Origin: Hafnia alvei
GTDB taxonomy: Bacteria; Pseudomonadota; Gammaproteobacteria; Enterobacterales; Enterobacteriaceae
Length of the DNA stretch: 64,000 nucleotides
Reading direction: 5' to 3'
Assembly (NCBI RefSeq): GCF_900095695.1
Contig: NZ_FMIQ01000006.1
Location: 248,001 to 312,000, forward strand
In this document: positions 36,316 through 49,312 of the stretch, in pieces
Layout: every line of letters starts with the position of its first letter
How positions within the stretch are numbered: the first letter of the stretch is position 1
Notes under the pieces: generated by a model
Seen by the model: only the letters and a program-made list of their open reading frames with translations
Database searches by the model: none
Told to the model about the DNA's origin: nothing
Program-made: the position numbers and the translations under genes

Positions 36316-37407
36316 TTAGACGTTGAACAAGAAGTTCATCACATCGCCATCTTTAACGATGTAGTCTTTACCTTCTGAACGCATTTTACCGGCTTCTTTC
36401 GCGCCTTGTTCACCCTTGTAGGTGATGAAGTCGTCGAACGCGATGGTTTGAGCGCGGATAAAGCCTTTTTCGAAGTCGGTGTGGATTTTACCGGCAGCCT
36501 GTGGTGCGGTAGCGCCAACAGGAATGGTCCATGCGCGCACTTCTTTCACGCCAGCGGTGAAGTAGGTTTGCAGATTCAGCAGTTCGTAACCCGCGCGAAT
36601 AACGCGGTTCAGACCGGGTTCTTCCAAGCCGAGTTCAGCCATGAATTCGTCACGGTCGGCATCGTCAAGCTCAGCGATATCAGATTCAACCGCAGCACAC
36701 ACGGCAACGACTACAGAACCTTCTTTTGCAGCAATTTCGCGTACGATATCCAAATACGGGTTATTTTCAAAACCGTCTTCGTTGACGTTAGCGATGTACA
36801 TGGTTGGTTTCAGCGTCAGGAAGCTCAGGTAGCGGATGGCAGCCTTGTCTTCATCGGTTAAATCCAGCGCACGCAGCATGCCTGCATTTTCCAGCTGTGG
36901 CAGGCATTTCTCTAGCGCAGCCAGTTCAGCTTTTGCATCTTTATCACCGCCTTTGGCTTTCTTCTGCACGCGATGCATGGCACGTTCGCAGGTGTCTAAG
37001 TCAGACAGCGCCAGTTCAGTGTTGATAACGTCGATATCGTCAGCAGGATCAACTTTGTTGTTCACGTGAATGATGTTGTCGTTTTCGAAACAACGAACAA
37101 CGTGGCCGATCGCTTCGGTTTCACGGATGTTGGTCAGGAACTGGTTGCCCAAGCCTTCGCCCTTAGAGGCACCTTTTACCAAACCTGCGATATCAACGAA
37201 TTCCATGGTGGTTGGCAGGATGCGCTGTGGTTTTACGATCTCAGCCAGTTTGTCCAGACGCGGATCAGGCATAGGAACGACGCCGGTGTTCGGTTCAATG
37301 GTACAGAACGGGAAGTTCGCTGCTTCGATACCCGCTTTGGTCAGCGCATTGAACAGAGTGGATTTACCAACGTTTGGCAGGCCCACAATACCGCATTTGA
37401 ATCCCAT
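36316..37407 (-). CDS. ychF: Ribosome-associated GTPase/ATPase YchF
   Basis: A 363-residue Obg-family P-loop protein (OLA1 group), which binds ATP rather than GTP in the cases studied. It starts [22 protein letters not shown] (Walker A), has switch [10 protein letters not shown], the altered base-recognition motif (N-x-x-E) within Y-I-A-N-V-N-E-D-G, and a C-terminal TGS domain. It is linked to the oxidative stress response and ribosome binding. pth follows upstream-to-downstream order as in E. coli (pth-ychF). Confidence 0.97.
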   Translation of the reverse strand: MGFKCGIVGLPNVGKSTLFNALTKAGIEAANFPFCTIEPNTGVVPMPDPRLDKLAEIVKPQRILPTTMEFVDIAGLVKGASKGEGLGNQFLTNIRETEAIGHVVRCFENDNIIHVNNKVDPADDIDVINTELALSDLDTCERAMHRVQKKAKGGDKDAKAELAALEKCLPQLENAGMLRALDLTDEDKAAIRYLSFLTLKPTMYIANVNEDGFENNPYLDIVREIAAKEGSVVVAVCAAVESDIAELDDADRDEFMAELGLEEPGLNRVIRAGYELLNLQTYFTAGVKEVRAWTIPVGATAPQAAGKIHTDFEKGFIRAQTIAFDDFITYKGEQGAKEAGKMRSEGKDYIVKDGDVMNFLFNV

Positions 37408-37542
37408 GTGTTATCACCTTAACTTATTGAATATCAACAACTAAATTATAGTATGTCGAAGAAATTGGAAATTATCCGCCAATTATACACGCAAAGTACC
37501 TTTTTCTCGAATCATCCATCGGGAAAGGGCGCGCGTATATCA

Positions 37543-38133
37543 TCAGCGTGGCGTAGATTTGAATCCGTTCATACGCGCCATTGCACGATCGATGCCTTCT
37601 TTCAGCAGTACTTCGGTACAGCGCAGCGCTTCATCAATAGCGTCGTCAATCAATGGCTGTTCGCTGGCGAGCGGCTTGCCCAACACAAAGCCGACAACCT
37701 TGCTTTTATCGCCTGGATGGCCAATACCGATGCGTAGACGGTAAAAGTTTGGGTTATTACCCAGTTTGCTCTGAATATCTTTGAGGCCGTTATGACCGCC
37801 GTTTCCGCCGCCTAACTTTAATTTGGCAACGCCCGGTGGTAGGTCGAGCTCGTCGTGCGCAACCAGAATCTCATCGGGTTGAATACGGTAAAAAGTGGCG
37901 AGGGCGGCAACGGCTTTACCACTTAAGTTCATAAAGGTGGTTGGCACCAATAAACGTACGTCGTTGCCAGCCAGATTCAGGCGTGCGGTATAGCCGTAAA
38001 ATTTACTTTCTTCTTTCAGTGACTGGCCGTTACGCTCAGCCAGCGCATCGACAAACCATGCCCCTGCGTTATGACGTGTTTGTGCGTATTCCGCTCCAGG
38101 ATTGGCAAGGCCGACAATTAATTTGATAGTCAC
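37543..38133 (-). CDS. pth: Peptidyl-tRNA hydrolase
   Basis: A 196-residue cytoplasmic enzyme that cleaves peptide from peptidyl-tRNA released early from ribosomes. It starts [16 protein letters not shown], with the catalytic His in T-R-H21-N-A-G, and later [10 protein letters not shown] and R-I-G-I-G-H-P. Length and motifs are standard. It precedes ychF on the minus strand with a gap of about 135 bases. Confidence 0.97.
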   Translation of the reverse strand: MTIKLIVGLANPGAEYAQTRHNAGAWFVDALAERNGQSLKEESKFYGYTARLNLAGNDVRLLVPTTFMNLSGKAVAALATFYRIQPDEILVAHDELDLPPGVAKLKLGGGNGGHNGLKDIQSKLGNNPNFYRLRIGIGHPGDKSKVVGFVLGKPLASEQPLIDDAIDEALRCTEVLLKEGIDRAMARMNGFKSTPR

Positions 38134-38447
38134 GTTTTATTCCACGTATCAGAGAAGAAATTCAGCCGCGCATTTTACCCCTATGCGGCGGGAATGCAAA
38201 AACTTGGCTTAAAGGAGGGAGGGGGAGTTAAAAAATAATTATTGGTTGGATAAACCATGAGCACGCTATGAACCCGTGGTGTTAAGGTTTATGTAAAAAT
38301 AACGTAAAGAAAGATAAGCGAAAAAGCACAAATTGTGATGTATGGCGCAATAACCATACGCCATATGAGTCTATACTTTAAGCATAAGGAAAGATTGAAC
38401 GCCGAAAGGCGTAACACATTAAGTGTTCTAACTTGAGGAGGTGATTT
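38134..38447 (+). promoter_or_regulatory. Divergent region between pth and ychH with leader hairpins
   Basis: 314 bases. The right half is the ychH leader: ACGCC-GAAA-GGCGT at 38399-38412, directly followed by AACAC-ATTAA-GTGTT at 38413-38427, makes two tandem small hairpins just upstream of a strong GAGGAGGTGA ribosome binding site. A weak CRP-like half-site (TGTGA) lies near 38336. E. coli ychH is known to be CRP-controlled, but the site here is poor by eye. Confidence 0.45.
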
Positions 38448-38720
38448 ATGAAACGTAAAACTGCCATGAGGCTCGGTAACGTTTTTATGGGGTTAGGCCT
38501 GATCACCATGGTTGGCGGCGTAGGTTACTCCGTTCTTGCCCAGCTGCCTCAGCTCAATTTACCTCAGTTTCTGTCACACGGCGCTGTTATGAGTATCTTC
38601 GTTGGGGCGCTGTTATGGTTGGCCGGTGCGCGTATTGGTGGTCATGAACGTGTTGCCGACCGTTACTGGTGGGTTCGCCACTTTGATAAACGCTGTAATC
38701 GTAATACTCGTCATTCTTAA
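38448..38720 (+). CDS. ychH: Stress-induced inner-membrane protein YchH
   Basis: A 90-residue membrane protein with two hydrophobic helices (about 12-32 and 43-61) and a basic, aromatic C-terminal tail (D-R-Y-W-W-V-R-H-F-D-K-R). Length, start (M-K-R-K-T-A-M-R-L-G-N) and location between pth and prs fit E. coli YchH, a stress-related protein of unclear mechanism. A GAGGAGGTGA ribosome binding site gives a firm start. Confidence 0.93.
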   Translation: MKRKTAMRLGNVFMGLGLITMVGGVGYSVLAQLPQLNLPQFLSHGAVMSIFVGALLWLAGARIGGHERVADRYWWVRHFDKRCNRNTRHS

Positions 38721-38809
38721 CCTTTCACAAACGGTTGCTTTGAATAATAAGATTGCGTTTTAGAAGTTGTTAGTGAATAAGATTAAATGAATATTAGCTT
38801 GATAAATTA

Positions 38810-38845
38810 AAACGCCGCACTGCTTTCGCAACGCGGCGTTTTTTT
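38810..38845 (+). terminator. Terminator of ychH
   Basis: AACGCCGC and GCGGCGTT enclose a 14-base loop and are followed by a run of T. It lies about 90 bases after ychH. Confidence 0.85.
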
Positions 38846-38868
38846 GTTTGCGTCCTACCCAGTACAAA

Positions 38869-38899
38869 CAAAAAACGGCGGATTTCTCCGCCGTTTTGC
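38869..38899 (-). terminator. Terminator of prs
   Basis: AAAACGGCGGA and TCCGCCGTTTT form a strong stem with A/T runs on both sides, about 20 bases beyond the prs stop on the minus strand. Confidence 0.85.
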
Positions 38900-38917
38900 T
38901 GCATGTTGAACGAAATC

Positions 38918-39913
<996 letters not shown>

Positions 39914-40158
39914 TTAAACAGGGGGTGGTGATAGCGTGCTGCAATACCCTACGGGTGTTTCAGAACTCAAATATTCAAAGCGGTTGCAACCAAATGCTCA
40001 GGACTTTGAATATGTCTAAGTTCTCTTCATTTGCCAAACAAGACAAATGGCCGAGTCAAAACGTGGCTACTTGCGCTCAATTGTGCTCATAGTTCGCGCT
40101 ATTGATGCGTTGCTGATACTTAAAACACGTATCGAACAGGGTGCATCAAACGTAAAAA

Positions 40159-41031
40159 TCATTTTACGGACTCAATAAGCTCTGAGCGGACAAGGTGTAA
40201 CGGTGAGGTATTAACGCCACGCGCAACAAAACCCTTGATCCACTCGGGGGCTCTGCAAAGCACCTGACGGGCAGAAGACTCGGTGTCAAATTCAGCAAAC
40301 ACACAAGCACCTGTGCCAGTCAGACGCGACGGCGCGTATTGTAACAGCCATGAAATGACCTGTTCAACCTCACGGAAACGTTTTCTTGCGGTAAGTTCGC
40401 AATCATTTGCGTACGGAATACGGAGAAGTTCCTGCAAAGACCGCACAGGAGTATCTCTTTTCAGCTCCGGATCGGCGAAGATAGCAGGGGTAGGAATATT
40501 TACACCGGGGTGTGCAACAAGGTACCATTTTTCTTCAGGATGTGCTGGATGTAACAATTCACCAACACCTTCTGCAAAAGATGCAAAGCCATTAACAAAA
40601 ATAGGTACATCCGCGCCGAGCGTTAAACCTAACTTTGCCAGCTCGCTGTCGCTGAGATTGGCTTGCCATAATGTATTGAGTGCCACAAGCACGGTTGCCG
40701 CATCGGACGAACCTCCACCAAGACCTCCCCCCATTGGAATGATCTTCTCTAATGCAATATCCGCCCCGCAGTGTGAAAAACGTTCAGGCAAATTGTCGCG
40801 CAGCAGTTTTGCTGCACGAATAATGAGGTTTTGCTCATTTGGCACGCCGTCGATAGGCGTGAGCAAATTGATCTGACCATCATTACGCGGCGTGATAGTG
40901 AGCCGATCGCCATAATCCAAAAACTGAAACAGCGTTTGCAGATTATGGTAGCCGTCTGGACGACGGCCCGTGATATATAAAAACAAGTTTAGCTTGGCGG
41001 GCGCAGGCCAAACGCGGGTGGTCGACATCAT
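40159..41031 (-). CDS. ispE: 4-diphosphocytidyl-2-C-methyl-D-erythritol kinase IspE
   Basis: A 290-residue GHMP kinase of the MEP isoprenoid pathway. It contains [15 protein letters not shown] near the start, the glycine-rich ATP loop [14 protein letters not shown], and [10 protein letters not shown] near the end. The start is placed at ATG 41031, which overlaps the lolB stop as ATGA; ATG 41028 is equally possible, and a start five codons upstream would add residues not seen in the family. Confidence 0.95.
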   Translation of the reverse strand: MMSTTRVWPAPAKLNLFLYITGRRPDGYHNLQTLFQFLDYGDRLTITPRNDGQINLLTPIDGVPNEQNLIIRAAKLLRDNLPERFSHCGADIALEKIIPMGGGLGGGSSDAATVLVALNTLWQANLSDSELAKLGLTLGADVPIFVNGFASFAEGVGELLHPAHPEEKWYLVAHPGVNIPTPAIFADPELKRDTPVRSLQELLRIPYANDCELTARKRFREVEQVISWLLQYAPSRLTGTGACVFAEFDTESSARQVLCRAPEWIKGFVARGVNTSPLHLVRSELIESVK

Positions 41032-41648
41032 TTTTGCAGCGTCCAATTATCCATTTTGAGCTTGATACGTTGTTCACCTTGCGTAATTTCTAACTGAGCG
41101 GGCAGAGAAGGTTTGCTGTCGGCATCATATTTCAGGTAGTTCACTTTCCACGTGAGGCCATCTTTACTGTATGTCAGATCTTGCAAACGATACTGGCTAT
41201 CGAGGGTGAACTCTGTTGCGTCACCCGGCAGGCCCAGCATCCATAGACGCAGGCTCTGCAGCGGAATTTGCATGCCGGTCAGTTTTTGGATCATTTCGTC
41301 AGCGTTATCGCTGACATAGCGCTTGCCTTTATTGTCTGTCAGTTGCACCACGCCCGGAATAACGTTTAATTCCATTTCAGTGCTGCCCAGCGGGTTAGTC
41401 AGCAGCAGTCGATAACGTTCGGGGGCCGTTTGTTGCCAGAAGAAGCGGGCATATACTTTTTGCTTATCGGAAAGATAGGCAAAAGCTCCGCGAGTTTGAT
41501 ATTCGGCGATTTTCTGAACCTGAGACTCATGTTCGCGCCACTGCGGTGCGGTAGGGCTAACGGCTGGGCCTTTATTTTGCGTAGAGCTACAAGCAGCCAA
41601 TAAAACACAGCTAAGCGGCAGTAATTTAAGTAGTTTTAGTTTTTGCAT
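41028..41648 (-). CDS. lolB: Outer-membrane lipoprotein receptor LolB
   Basis: A 206-residue lipoprotein with lipobox L-L-A-A-C (Cys20). It accepts lipoproteins from LolA in the periplasm and inserts them in the outer membrane. The mature part has [20 protein letters not shown] and [14 protein letters not shown], typical of the family. It is coupled to ispE by an ATGA overlap and divergent from hemA. Confidence 0.96.
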   Translation of the reverse strand: MQKLKLLKLLPLSCVLLAACSSTQNKGPAVSPTAPQWREHESQVQKIAEYQTRGAFAYLSDKQKVYARFFWQQTAPERYRLLLTNPLGSTEMELNVIPGVVQLTDNKGKRYVSDNADEMIQKLTGMQIPLQSLRLWMLGLPGDATEFTLDSQYRLQDLTYSKDGLTWKVNYLKYDADSKPSLPAQLEITQGEQRIKLKMDNWTLQK

Positions 41649-42018
<370 letters not shown>

Positions 42019-43296
42019 ATGAGCCTGCTTGCACTTGGAATCAATCACAAAACTGCGCCGGTAGCACTCCGTGAGCGGGTGACGTTTTCACCTGAAACAC
42101 TGAACCATGCTATTGAAAGCTTACGCCAGCAACCCCTGGTGCAGGCTGGCGTTGTGCTGTCTACGTGTAACCGCACCGAGCTGTATCTCAGCATGGAGCA
42201 ACCGGAAGATGTGCCGCCGCAGGATCTGCATAAACAGATCGTTGATTGGCTGTGCGCTTACCACAAACTGTCCCCTGACGAAGTCAACAAGAGCCTCTAT
42301 TGGTATCAAGATAACGATGCCGTGAACCATTTGATGCGTGTAGCAAGTGGATTGGACTCTTTGGTATTGGGCGAACCGCAAATTTTAGGGCAGGTCAAAA
42401 AGGCCTACACGGAATCTCAACGTGAGCAGTCGATGTCTGCTGACCTTGAGCGTCTGTTCCAAAAAACGTTTTCGGTCGCCAAGCGCGTGCGTACGGAAAC
42501 AGATATCGGTGCGAGCGCGGTATCGGTGGCTTTTGCCGCTTGTACGCTGGCGCGCCAGATCTTTGAATCGCTTTCTGAAGTCAATGTGCTGCTGGTTGGC
42601 GCAGGTGAAACCATCGAGCTGGTGGCGCGTCATCTGCGTGAACATAAAGTGCGGCATATGATGATTGCTAACCGCACCCGTGAGCGCGCTCAGGCGTTGG
42701 CGGATGAAGTTAACGCGGAAGTGATTACGTTACCCGAAATTGATGAGCGTTTGGCGCAGGCTGATATCATCATTAGTTCTACCGCAAGCCCGTTGCCGAT
42801 CATCGGTAAAGGCATGGTCGAGCGTGCGCTTAAAGCTCGCCGTAACCAGCCGATGCTGTTCGTTGATATCGCGGTTCCGCGTGATATTGAGCCGGAAGTC
42901 GGCAAACTAGCCAGCGCCTATTTGTATAGCGTCGATGATTTGCATTCGATCATTCAAAGCAATCTTGCCCAGCGCAAAGCCGCAGCCGTTCAGGCTGAGC
43001 ATATTGTGCAGCAGGAAAGTGCCAATTTTATGGCCTGGCTACGAGCCCAAGGTGCGGTGGAAACTATCCGAGATTATCGTTCACAGGCCGATCAAATGCG
43101 CGCCGAGGCGGAAGCTGAAGCACTGGCCGCGATTGCACAGGGTGCCGATGTTGAAACCGTCATCCATAAATTGGCGCATCGGCTAACCAATCGACTGATT
43201 CACGCACCAACCAAATCCCTCCAGCAGGCCGCGAGTAACGGCGACATCGAAAAATTACAGGTGTTGCGCGACAGTCTCGGGCTGGACCAAAATTAG
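42019..43296 (+). CDS. hemA: Glutamyl-tRNA reductase
   Basis: A 425-residue enzyme making glutamate-1-semialdehyde, the first committed step of C5 haem synthesis. It starts [20 protein letters not shown], with the catalytic cysteine in [11 protein letters not shown], and an NADPH-binding V-L-L-V-G-A-G-E-T. First gene of the hemA-prfA-prmC-sirB2-sirB1-kdsA series. Confidence 0.98.
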   Translation: MSLLALGINHKTAPVALRERVTFSPETLNHAIESLRQQPLVQAGVVLSTCNRTELYLSMEQPEDVPPQDLHKQIVDWLCAYHKLSPDEVNKSLYWYQDNDAVNHLMRVASGLDSLVLGEPQILGQVKKAYTESQREQSMSADLERLFQKTFSVAKRVRTETDIGASAVSVAFAACTLARQIFESLSEVNVLLVGAGETIELVARHLREHKVRHMMIANRTRERAQALADEVNAEVITLPEIDERLAQADIIISSTASPLPIIGKGMVERALKARRNQPMLFVDIAVPRDIEPEVGKLASAYLYSVDDLHSIIQSNLAQRKAAAVQAEHIVQQESANFMAWLRAQGAVETIRDYRSQADQMRAEAEAEALAAIAQGADVETVIHKLAHRLTNRLIHAPTKSLQQAASNGDIEKLQVLRDSLGLDQN

Positions 43297-43329
43297 TTCC
43301 TCTTATTACATACAGGTAAATAGCCACGC

Positions 43330-44412
43330 ATGAAGCCTTCTATCGTTGCCAAACTAGAAGCATTACAAGAGCGTCACGAAGAGGTGCAGGCGCACCTCGG
43401 AGATGCCGGAGTGATTGCCGACCAAGACCGTTTCCGCGCGCTGTCACGCGAGTACGCGCAGTTGACCGACGTCACTCGTTGTTTCCAGACCTGGCAACAG
43501 GTACAGGAGGATCTCGCCACGGCTGAGCTGATGCTAGACGATCCTGAAATGCGTGAAATGGCGCAGGAAGAGATTTCTGAAGCTAAAAATCAGATCGCAG
43601 ACCTTGAGCAACAATTGCAAATTCTGCTGTTGCCGAAAGACCCTGACGATGAGCGCAGCTGCTATCTAGAAATTCGTGCAGGAACCGGCGGCGATGAAGC
43701 CGCATTGTTTGCTGGCGATATGTTCCGCATGTACAGCCGCTATGCCGAGGCACGTCGCTGGAAAGTTGAAGTGATGAGTGCTAACGAAGGCGAACACGGC
43801 GGCTTCAAAGAAGTTATCGCCAAAGTGATCGGCGAGGGGGCTTATGGGCGCTTGAAGTTTGAATCTGGCGGCCATCGCGTGCAGCGCGTCCCAGCAACGG
43901 AATCGCAAGGCCGTATCCATACTTCTGCCTGTACCGTTGCGGTGATGCCAGAAATTCCAGAAGCTGAATTGCCGGATATCAACCCAGGTGATTTGCGTAT
44001 TGACACCTTCCGCTCATCGGGCGCGGGTGGACAGCACGTTAACACCACGGACTCAGCGATTCGTATTACTCACTTACCAACCGGTATCGTGGTTGAGTGT
44101 CAGGACGAACGTTCCCAGCATAAAAACAAAGCGAAAGCGTTGTCGGTGTTGGGCGCGCGTATCCGTGCGGCTGAAATGGCTAAGCGCCAGCAGGAAGAAG
44201 CGTCAACGCGTCGTAACCTGTTAGGCAGTGGCGATCGTTCGGACCGTAACCGTACCTACAACTTCCCGCAGGGGCGTGTGACCGACCACCGCATCAACCT
44301 GACGATTTATCGTCTGGATGAAGTGATGGAAGGAAAACTGGATTCGCTGATCGAACCTATCGTTCAAGAATACCAAGCGGATCAGCTGGCTTCACTTTCT
44401 GAGCAAGACTGA
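43330..44412 (+). CDS. prfA: Peptide chain release factor 1
   Basis: A 360-residue class I release factor for UAA and UAG codons. The G-G-Q motif lies in [10 protein letters not shown], and the codon-recognition P-A-T element is visible in R-V-P-A-T-E-S. Length is standard. Its TGA shares a base with the prmC ATG. Confidence 0.98.
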   Translation: MKPSIVAKLEALQERHEEVQAHLGDAGVIADQDRFRALSREYAQLTDVTRCFQTWQQVQEDLATAELMLDDPEMREMAQEEISEAKNQIADLEQQLQILLLPKDPDDERSCYLEIRAGTGGDEAALFAGDMFRMYSRYAEARRWKVEVMSANEGEHGGFKEVIAKVIGEGAYGRLKFESGGHRVQRVPATESQGRIHTSACTVAVMPEIPEAELPDINPGDLRIDTFRSSGAGGQHVNTTDSAIRITHLPTGIVVECQDERSQHKNKAKALSVLGARIRAAEMAKRQQEEASTRRNLLGSGDRSDRNRTYNFPQGRVTDHRINLTIYRLDEVMEGKLDSLIEPIVQEYQADQLASLSEQD

Positions 44413-45248
44413 TGCGATTTGACCAGTGGCTAAAACAGGCGATTGACAGGCTGTCTACCGGTGAAAGCCCTAAGCGTGACGCCGAGATCCTGCTGGGTTT
44501 TGTTACTGGCAAAACACGCAGCTATATTTTAGCGTTTGGCGAAACCGTACTTTCGCCAGAGCAGGCGCAACAGTTAGAGAATCTACTGGCGCGCCGCGAA
44601 CGGGGTGAACCGGTGGCTTATCTGGTTGGAGAGCGCGAGTTTTGGTCGCTTCCGCTAGAAGTGTCACCTGCGACGCTGATCCCTCGTCCAGATACCGAAT
44701 GCTTGGTGGAGAAAGCGCTCTCGCTGCTACCCGCAACGCCTTGTCGGGCGCTGGATTTAGGGACTGGCACTGGCGCAATTGCCTTGGCGCTTGCCAGTGA
44801 AAGGGCGGATAGCCAGTTCATCGGCGTTGATTATTCAGCCGATGCCGCTGCGCTTGCCCTGCGTAACGCAACACGTTTAAACCTCACTAATGCTTCATTT
44901 GTTACAGGGAGCTGGTTTGAGCCGGTTGCAGGACAGCAGTTTGCACTGATCGCGAGTAATCCGCCTTATATTGATGAAGCCGATCCGCACCTTTCGCAGG
45001 GCGATGTTCGCTTTGAGCCGGCGAGTGCATTAGTGGCTCCTGAGCAAGGGTTAGCGGATTTACGCCATATCGTGGAATATGCGCCCGATCATCTTATCCA
45101 TGAAGGATGGCTGATCATGGAGCATGGCTGGCAGCAGGGCGAAGCGGTACGTCAATTACTCAACGCGCGTGGATTTGTGCAGGTCGCCACGCAGAGAGAT
45201 TATGGCAACAATGACCGGATTTCATTCGGTCAGTGGATAGGCAAATAG
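44412..45248 (+). CDS. prmC: Release factor glutamine methyltransferase PrmC
   Basis: A 278-residue SAM-dependent enzyme that methylates the GGQ glutamine of release factors. It carries the SAM motif L-D-L-G-T-G-T-G-A-I-A-L and the substrate motif I-A-S-N-P-P-Y-I-D. The overlap with prfA reflects direct coupling with its substrate gene. Confidence 0.97.
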   Translation: MRFDQWLKQAIDRLSTGESPKRDAEILLGFVTGKTRSYILAFGETVLSPEQAQQLENLLARRERGEPVAYLVGEREFWSLPLEVSPATLIPRPDTECLVEKALSLLPATPCRALDLGTGTGAIALALASERADSQFIGVDYSADAAALALRNATRLNLTNASFVTGSWFEPVAGQQFALIASNPPYIDEADPHLSQGDVRFEPASALVAPEQGLADLRHIVEYAPDHLIHEGWLIMEHGWQQGEAVRQLLNARGFVQVATQRDYGNNDRISFGQWIGK

Positions 45249-45307
45249 CTGGAACACACGTTTTTATCGTGCCCAATGTCGTTGACTACAAAAAGAGGAA
45301 ATAACGT

Positions 45308-45706
45308 ATGGAAGCTTATATTGGGATAAAACATCTGCATTTGCTGACGGTAGCAATAAGCGTTGTGCTATTCATTCTGCGTTTCTTCTGGAAATGGCGT
45401 AATTCAGCTATGATAGAGCGCCGTTGGGTGAAGATTACGCCACATGTGAACGATACCCTGCTATTTGTAACCGGTATTGCCTTGGTCTTTATCACTCGAT
45501 TTTATCCATTTACCCCGCAGGGGACTTGGCTGACGGAAAAACTGGTCGGTGTTATTATTTACGTCGTGCTTGGCTATGTTGCTCTGGGCAAACGACCACG
45601 TAGCCAAAAAGTAAGATGCTTTGCTTTTGTGGCAGCACTCGTATGTTTGTACTTAATTATTAAACTGGCAATGACGAAAATGCCGTTGCTGATGGGGTAT
45701 GTATGA
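45308..45706 (+). CDS. sirB2: SirB2-family inner-membrane protein
   Basis: A 132-residue membrane protein with four hydrophobic segments, starting M-E-A-Y-I-G-I-K-H-L-H-L-L-T-V. It matches the SirB2/YchQ family in length and position between prmC and sirB1. Its molecular role is unknown. It overlaps sirB1 by four bases (ATGA). Confidence 0.94.
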   Translation: MEAYIGIKHLHLLTVAISVVLFILRFFWKWRNSAMIERRWVKITPHVNDTLLFVTGIALVFITRFYPFTPQGTWLTEKLVGVIIYVVLGYVALGKRPRSQKVRCFAFVAALVCLYLIIKLAMTKMPLLMGYV

Positions 45707-46512
45707 GTTCCATAGCTGATTTTGAGTTTAACCGCTTCCCTCTGAGCGAAGGGGTTATTCTAGTTTCGCAAGCTATACGTCGTGATTTCCCTGCCGATAC
45801 AGTGCGCGAAACATTGCAGCAGCTGTCTGAGCAGGCGTTGGCGCGTATTGATGCGGAATTAGATCAGGATCAGAAACTTGAGCGGCTGATCGATCTGTTC
45901 TTCAATGAGTGGGGGTTTGGCGGCGTGGGCGGCGTATATCGTCTCTCTGATGCGCTCTGGCTGGATAAGGTTCTTAGCTCACGTCAGGGAACGCCGGTTT
46001 CTTTAGGGATTGTTTTCCTGCATATCGCGCACCAGCTTGATTTGCCTCTGCAGCCGGTTATTTTCCCAACCCAGCTGATTATGCGTGCAGATTGGCTCGA
46101 TGAAGAAATGTGGCTGGTTAACCCGCTCAATGGCGAAACGTTAAACGAGCATACGCTAGAAGTTTGGTTGAAGGGCAATCTTGGCTTAATGGCCAGCCTT
46201 GAAGATACCGACTTTGACGAAGCAGAAAACAGCATGGTGGTGCGCAAAATGTTGAGCACCCTGAAAGCCGCGCTGATGGAAGAGAAACAGATCGAATCTG
46301 CACTGCGTGCCTGCGAGGCCTTGCTGGAATTCGACCCGGAAGATCCCTACGAAATCCGTGACCGCGGCTTGATTTATGCGCAGCTGGATTGTAATCATAT
46401 TGCGGTTTCTGACCTCAGCTACTTTGTTGAACAGTGCCCAGAAGATCCCGTGTCTGAAGTGATTAAGGTTCAGATACATTCCATTGAGCAGAAAAATATT
46501 GTTCTGCACTGA
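45703..46512 (+). CDS. sirB1: SirB1 (YchA), transglutaminase-like/TPR protein
   Basis: A 269-residue protein. The N-terminal two thirds resemble a transglutaminase-like fold (F-F-N-E-W-G-F-G-G-V-G, S-L-G-I-V-F-L-H-I-A), followed by TPR-like helices near the C-terminus (A-L-R-A-C-E-A-L-L-E-F-D-P-E-D-P-Y). Name and position match E. coli sirB1. Function is not well defined. Confidence 0.94.
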   Translation: MSSIADFEFNRFPLSEGVILVSQAIRRDFPADTVRETLQQLSEQALARIDAELDQDQKLERLIDLFFNEWGFGGVGGVYRLSDALWLDKVLSSRQGTPVSLGIVFLHIAHQLDLPLQPVIFPTQLIMRADWLDEEMWLVNPLNGETLNEHTLEVWLKGNLGLMASLEDTDFDEAENSMVVRKMLSTLKAALMEEKQIESALRACEALLEFDPEDPYEIRDRGLIYAQLDCNHIAVSDLSYFVEQCPEDPVSEVIKVQIHSIEQKNIVLH

Positions 46513-46664
46513 TTTATTTTTCCCCATGAACGCCAACCGCGCTTGTGGGGTTTAAATTCGTTATTTTTGCCTCCATTTATTGATTCTTATGCCGGACGTT
46601 TTGTTATCGCTGTTACAACAGCGACTTCAGAGCCAAAAGGTATACACGGTTACTTGAACATTAA

Positions 46665-47528
<864 letters not shown>

Positions 47529-47555
47529 TCTTATTGAGATTTTAGTTAGGATATG

Positions 47556-47587
47556 AAAAAGGCACGCATGATGGCGTGCCTTTTTTG
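47556..47587. terminator. Terminator between kdsA and dauA
   Basis: GGCACGC and GCGTGCC pair around ATGATG, with A5 before and T6 after. It can serve both convergent genes. Confidence 0.88.
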
Positions 47588-47605
47588 TCTCTAACGAGCT
47601 TAGAA

Positions 47606-49312
47606 CTAAGAGGCAACGCTCTCGTTCAAATGTTTAACTGCGTCTGGCAGGGTAGAAAAGAAGGCGAGTTTGCCAGAGATGGGCGCGATCCGAGCGCGAG
47701 CAAAGGTTTTCAGCGGTTGGAAAGGAATATCGGTGATAATCAACTGTTTCCCTTCGGGTAACGCTTCAACGAAGCGCTGGAATGCGTTCAACCCTCCCGC
47801 ATCAAGCACCGGAACCGCGTCCCACTGCATAACGAGGGTATTGTAATCTTCGCTTTGTGCCAACAGCTCAGAGAAGATACGTTCGGCAGCAGCGAAGAAT
47901 AGAGGCCCGCTAACGCGCAGCATCAGCGTTGACGTTTCGGCCGACTCACTCAACACGCTTAAGCGCGTCATCCGTGCAATGCGACGCATAAACAGCAGAG
48001 ATGCCAGCACAATTCCCACGGTTATGGCAATCACCATGTCGAATAGCACCGTCAATGACATGCACATCAGCATAACGATGATGTCGTCTTTCGGGGCGCG
48101 ACGCAGCAGATAAACCACTTTATGCGCTTCGCTCATATTCCACGCCACCATTAGCAGCAGTGAAGCCATTGCGGCCAGCGGCAGGAAGGAGAGCCATGGC
48201 GCTAACACCAGCAGGGCGAGGATCACCAGCAGTGAGTGAATAACGGCAGAGACAGGGGAGGTTGCTCCCGCACGAACGTTAGCGGCTGAGCGCGCAATCG
48301 CCGCCGTAGCAGTGATACCGCCAAAGAAAGGCGCAGCAATATTACCCAATCCCTGACCGATAAGTTCGCCGTTAGAATTGTGCTTTTTCCCGGTCATACC
48401 GTCGAGAACCACTGCGCACAGTAGGGACTCAATAGCACCCAACATCGCCATAGAGAAGGCCGCTGGCATCAAGGCGGTGAGCGTGTTCCTGCTTAAATCA
48501 ATAGGCTGCCCATTTCCCGATGGCAGATTCCACGGCAGCACAAACTGCGGCAAAATCGGCGGTATGCCTTGGCCTTGGGTACCGTCGGCGAGCAGGTAAC
48601 TAAAGCGAGAACCGATAGTGGCTACGTGCGTATCAAAGAGCGCAAAAATACCCATGATGGCAGTACCAGCCAGTAGCGCAGGTAAATGCCCCGGTAAACG
48701 CAGCCCTAATCGAGGCCAGAAAATTAATACTGCCAGCGTGGTTACGCCAATCAGCGTATCTGCCCAACTAATGGTGGGCAGAGCCTGCGCTAACGCCGCG
48801 ACTTTCATGAGATAACTTTCTGGCACATGTTCGAGATGCAAACCAAAGAAATCTTTGATTTGCATGGTTCCAATGGTAATCGCAATACCAGAGGTGAAAC
48901 CAAGGGTGACAGAAAGGGGGATATATTCAATCAGACGGCCAAAACGAGCCAGCCCCATCAGCAGTAAAAATACCCCAGACATCAACGTCGCGAGTAACAG
49001 GCCGGATAGACCAAACTGCTGCGACACTGGATACAAAATAACCACAAAAGCAGCCGTTGGGCCTGAAACACTAAAACGTGAACCGCCGCTTAATGCGATC
49101 ACAATACCCGCAACGGCTGAGGTATATAAACCATATTGAGGCGGTACGCCGCTGCCGATGGCAAGGGCCATCGCCAAAGGAATCGCAATAATGCCGACGG
49201 TGATGCCGGCAATAATATCTTTAACAAAGCGCTGTGCGTTATAAGGCTCACGCCAGCAGGCCTCTATCAGCGCGCTAAACGGCATCACACCGTTAATTTT
49301 ATGCGTTTTCAT
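47606..49312 (-). CDS. dauA: C4-dicarboxylic acid transporter DauA (SLC26/SulP family)
   Basis: A 568-residue inner-membrane transporter with about 10-14 hydrophobic segments and a C-terminal STAS domain ([14 protein letters not shown] and P-V-L-D-A-G-G-L). The SulP signature region [20 protein letters not shown] is present. E. coli DauA (YchM) takes up succinate aerobically at acidic pH. It lies convergent to kdsA, as in E. coli. Confidence 0.93.
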   Translation of the reverse strand: MKTHKINGVMPFSALIEACWREPYNAQRFVKDIIAGITVGIIAIPLAMALAIGSGVPPQYGLYTSAVAGIVIALSGGSRFSVSGPTAAFVVILYPVSQQFGLSGLLLATLMSGVFLLLMGLARFGRLIEYIPLSVTLGFTSGIAITIGTMQIKDFFGLHLEHVPESYLMKVAALAQALPTISWADTLIGVTTLAVLIFWPRLGLRLPGHLPALLAGTAIMGIFALFDTHVATIGSRFSYLLADGTQGQGIPPILPQFVLPWNLPSGNGQPIDLSRNTLTALMPAAFSMAMLGAIESLLCAVVLDGMTGKKHNSNGELIGQGLGNIAAPFFGGITATAAIARSAANVRAGATSPVSAVIHSLLVILALLVLAPWLSFLPLAAMASLLLMVAWNMSEAHKVVYLLRRAPKDDIIVMLMCMSLTVLFDMVIAITVGIVLASLLFMRRIARMTRLSVLSESAETSTLMLRVSGPLFFAAAERIFSELLAQSEDYNTLVMQWDAVPVLDAGGLNAFQRFVEALPEGKQLIITDIPFQPLKTFARARIAPISGKLAFFSTLPDAVKHLNESVAS

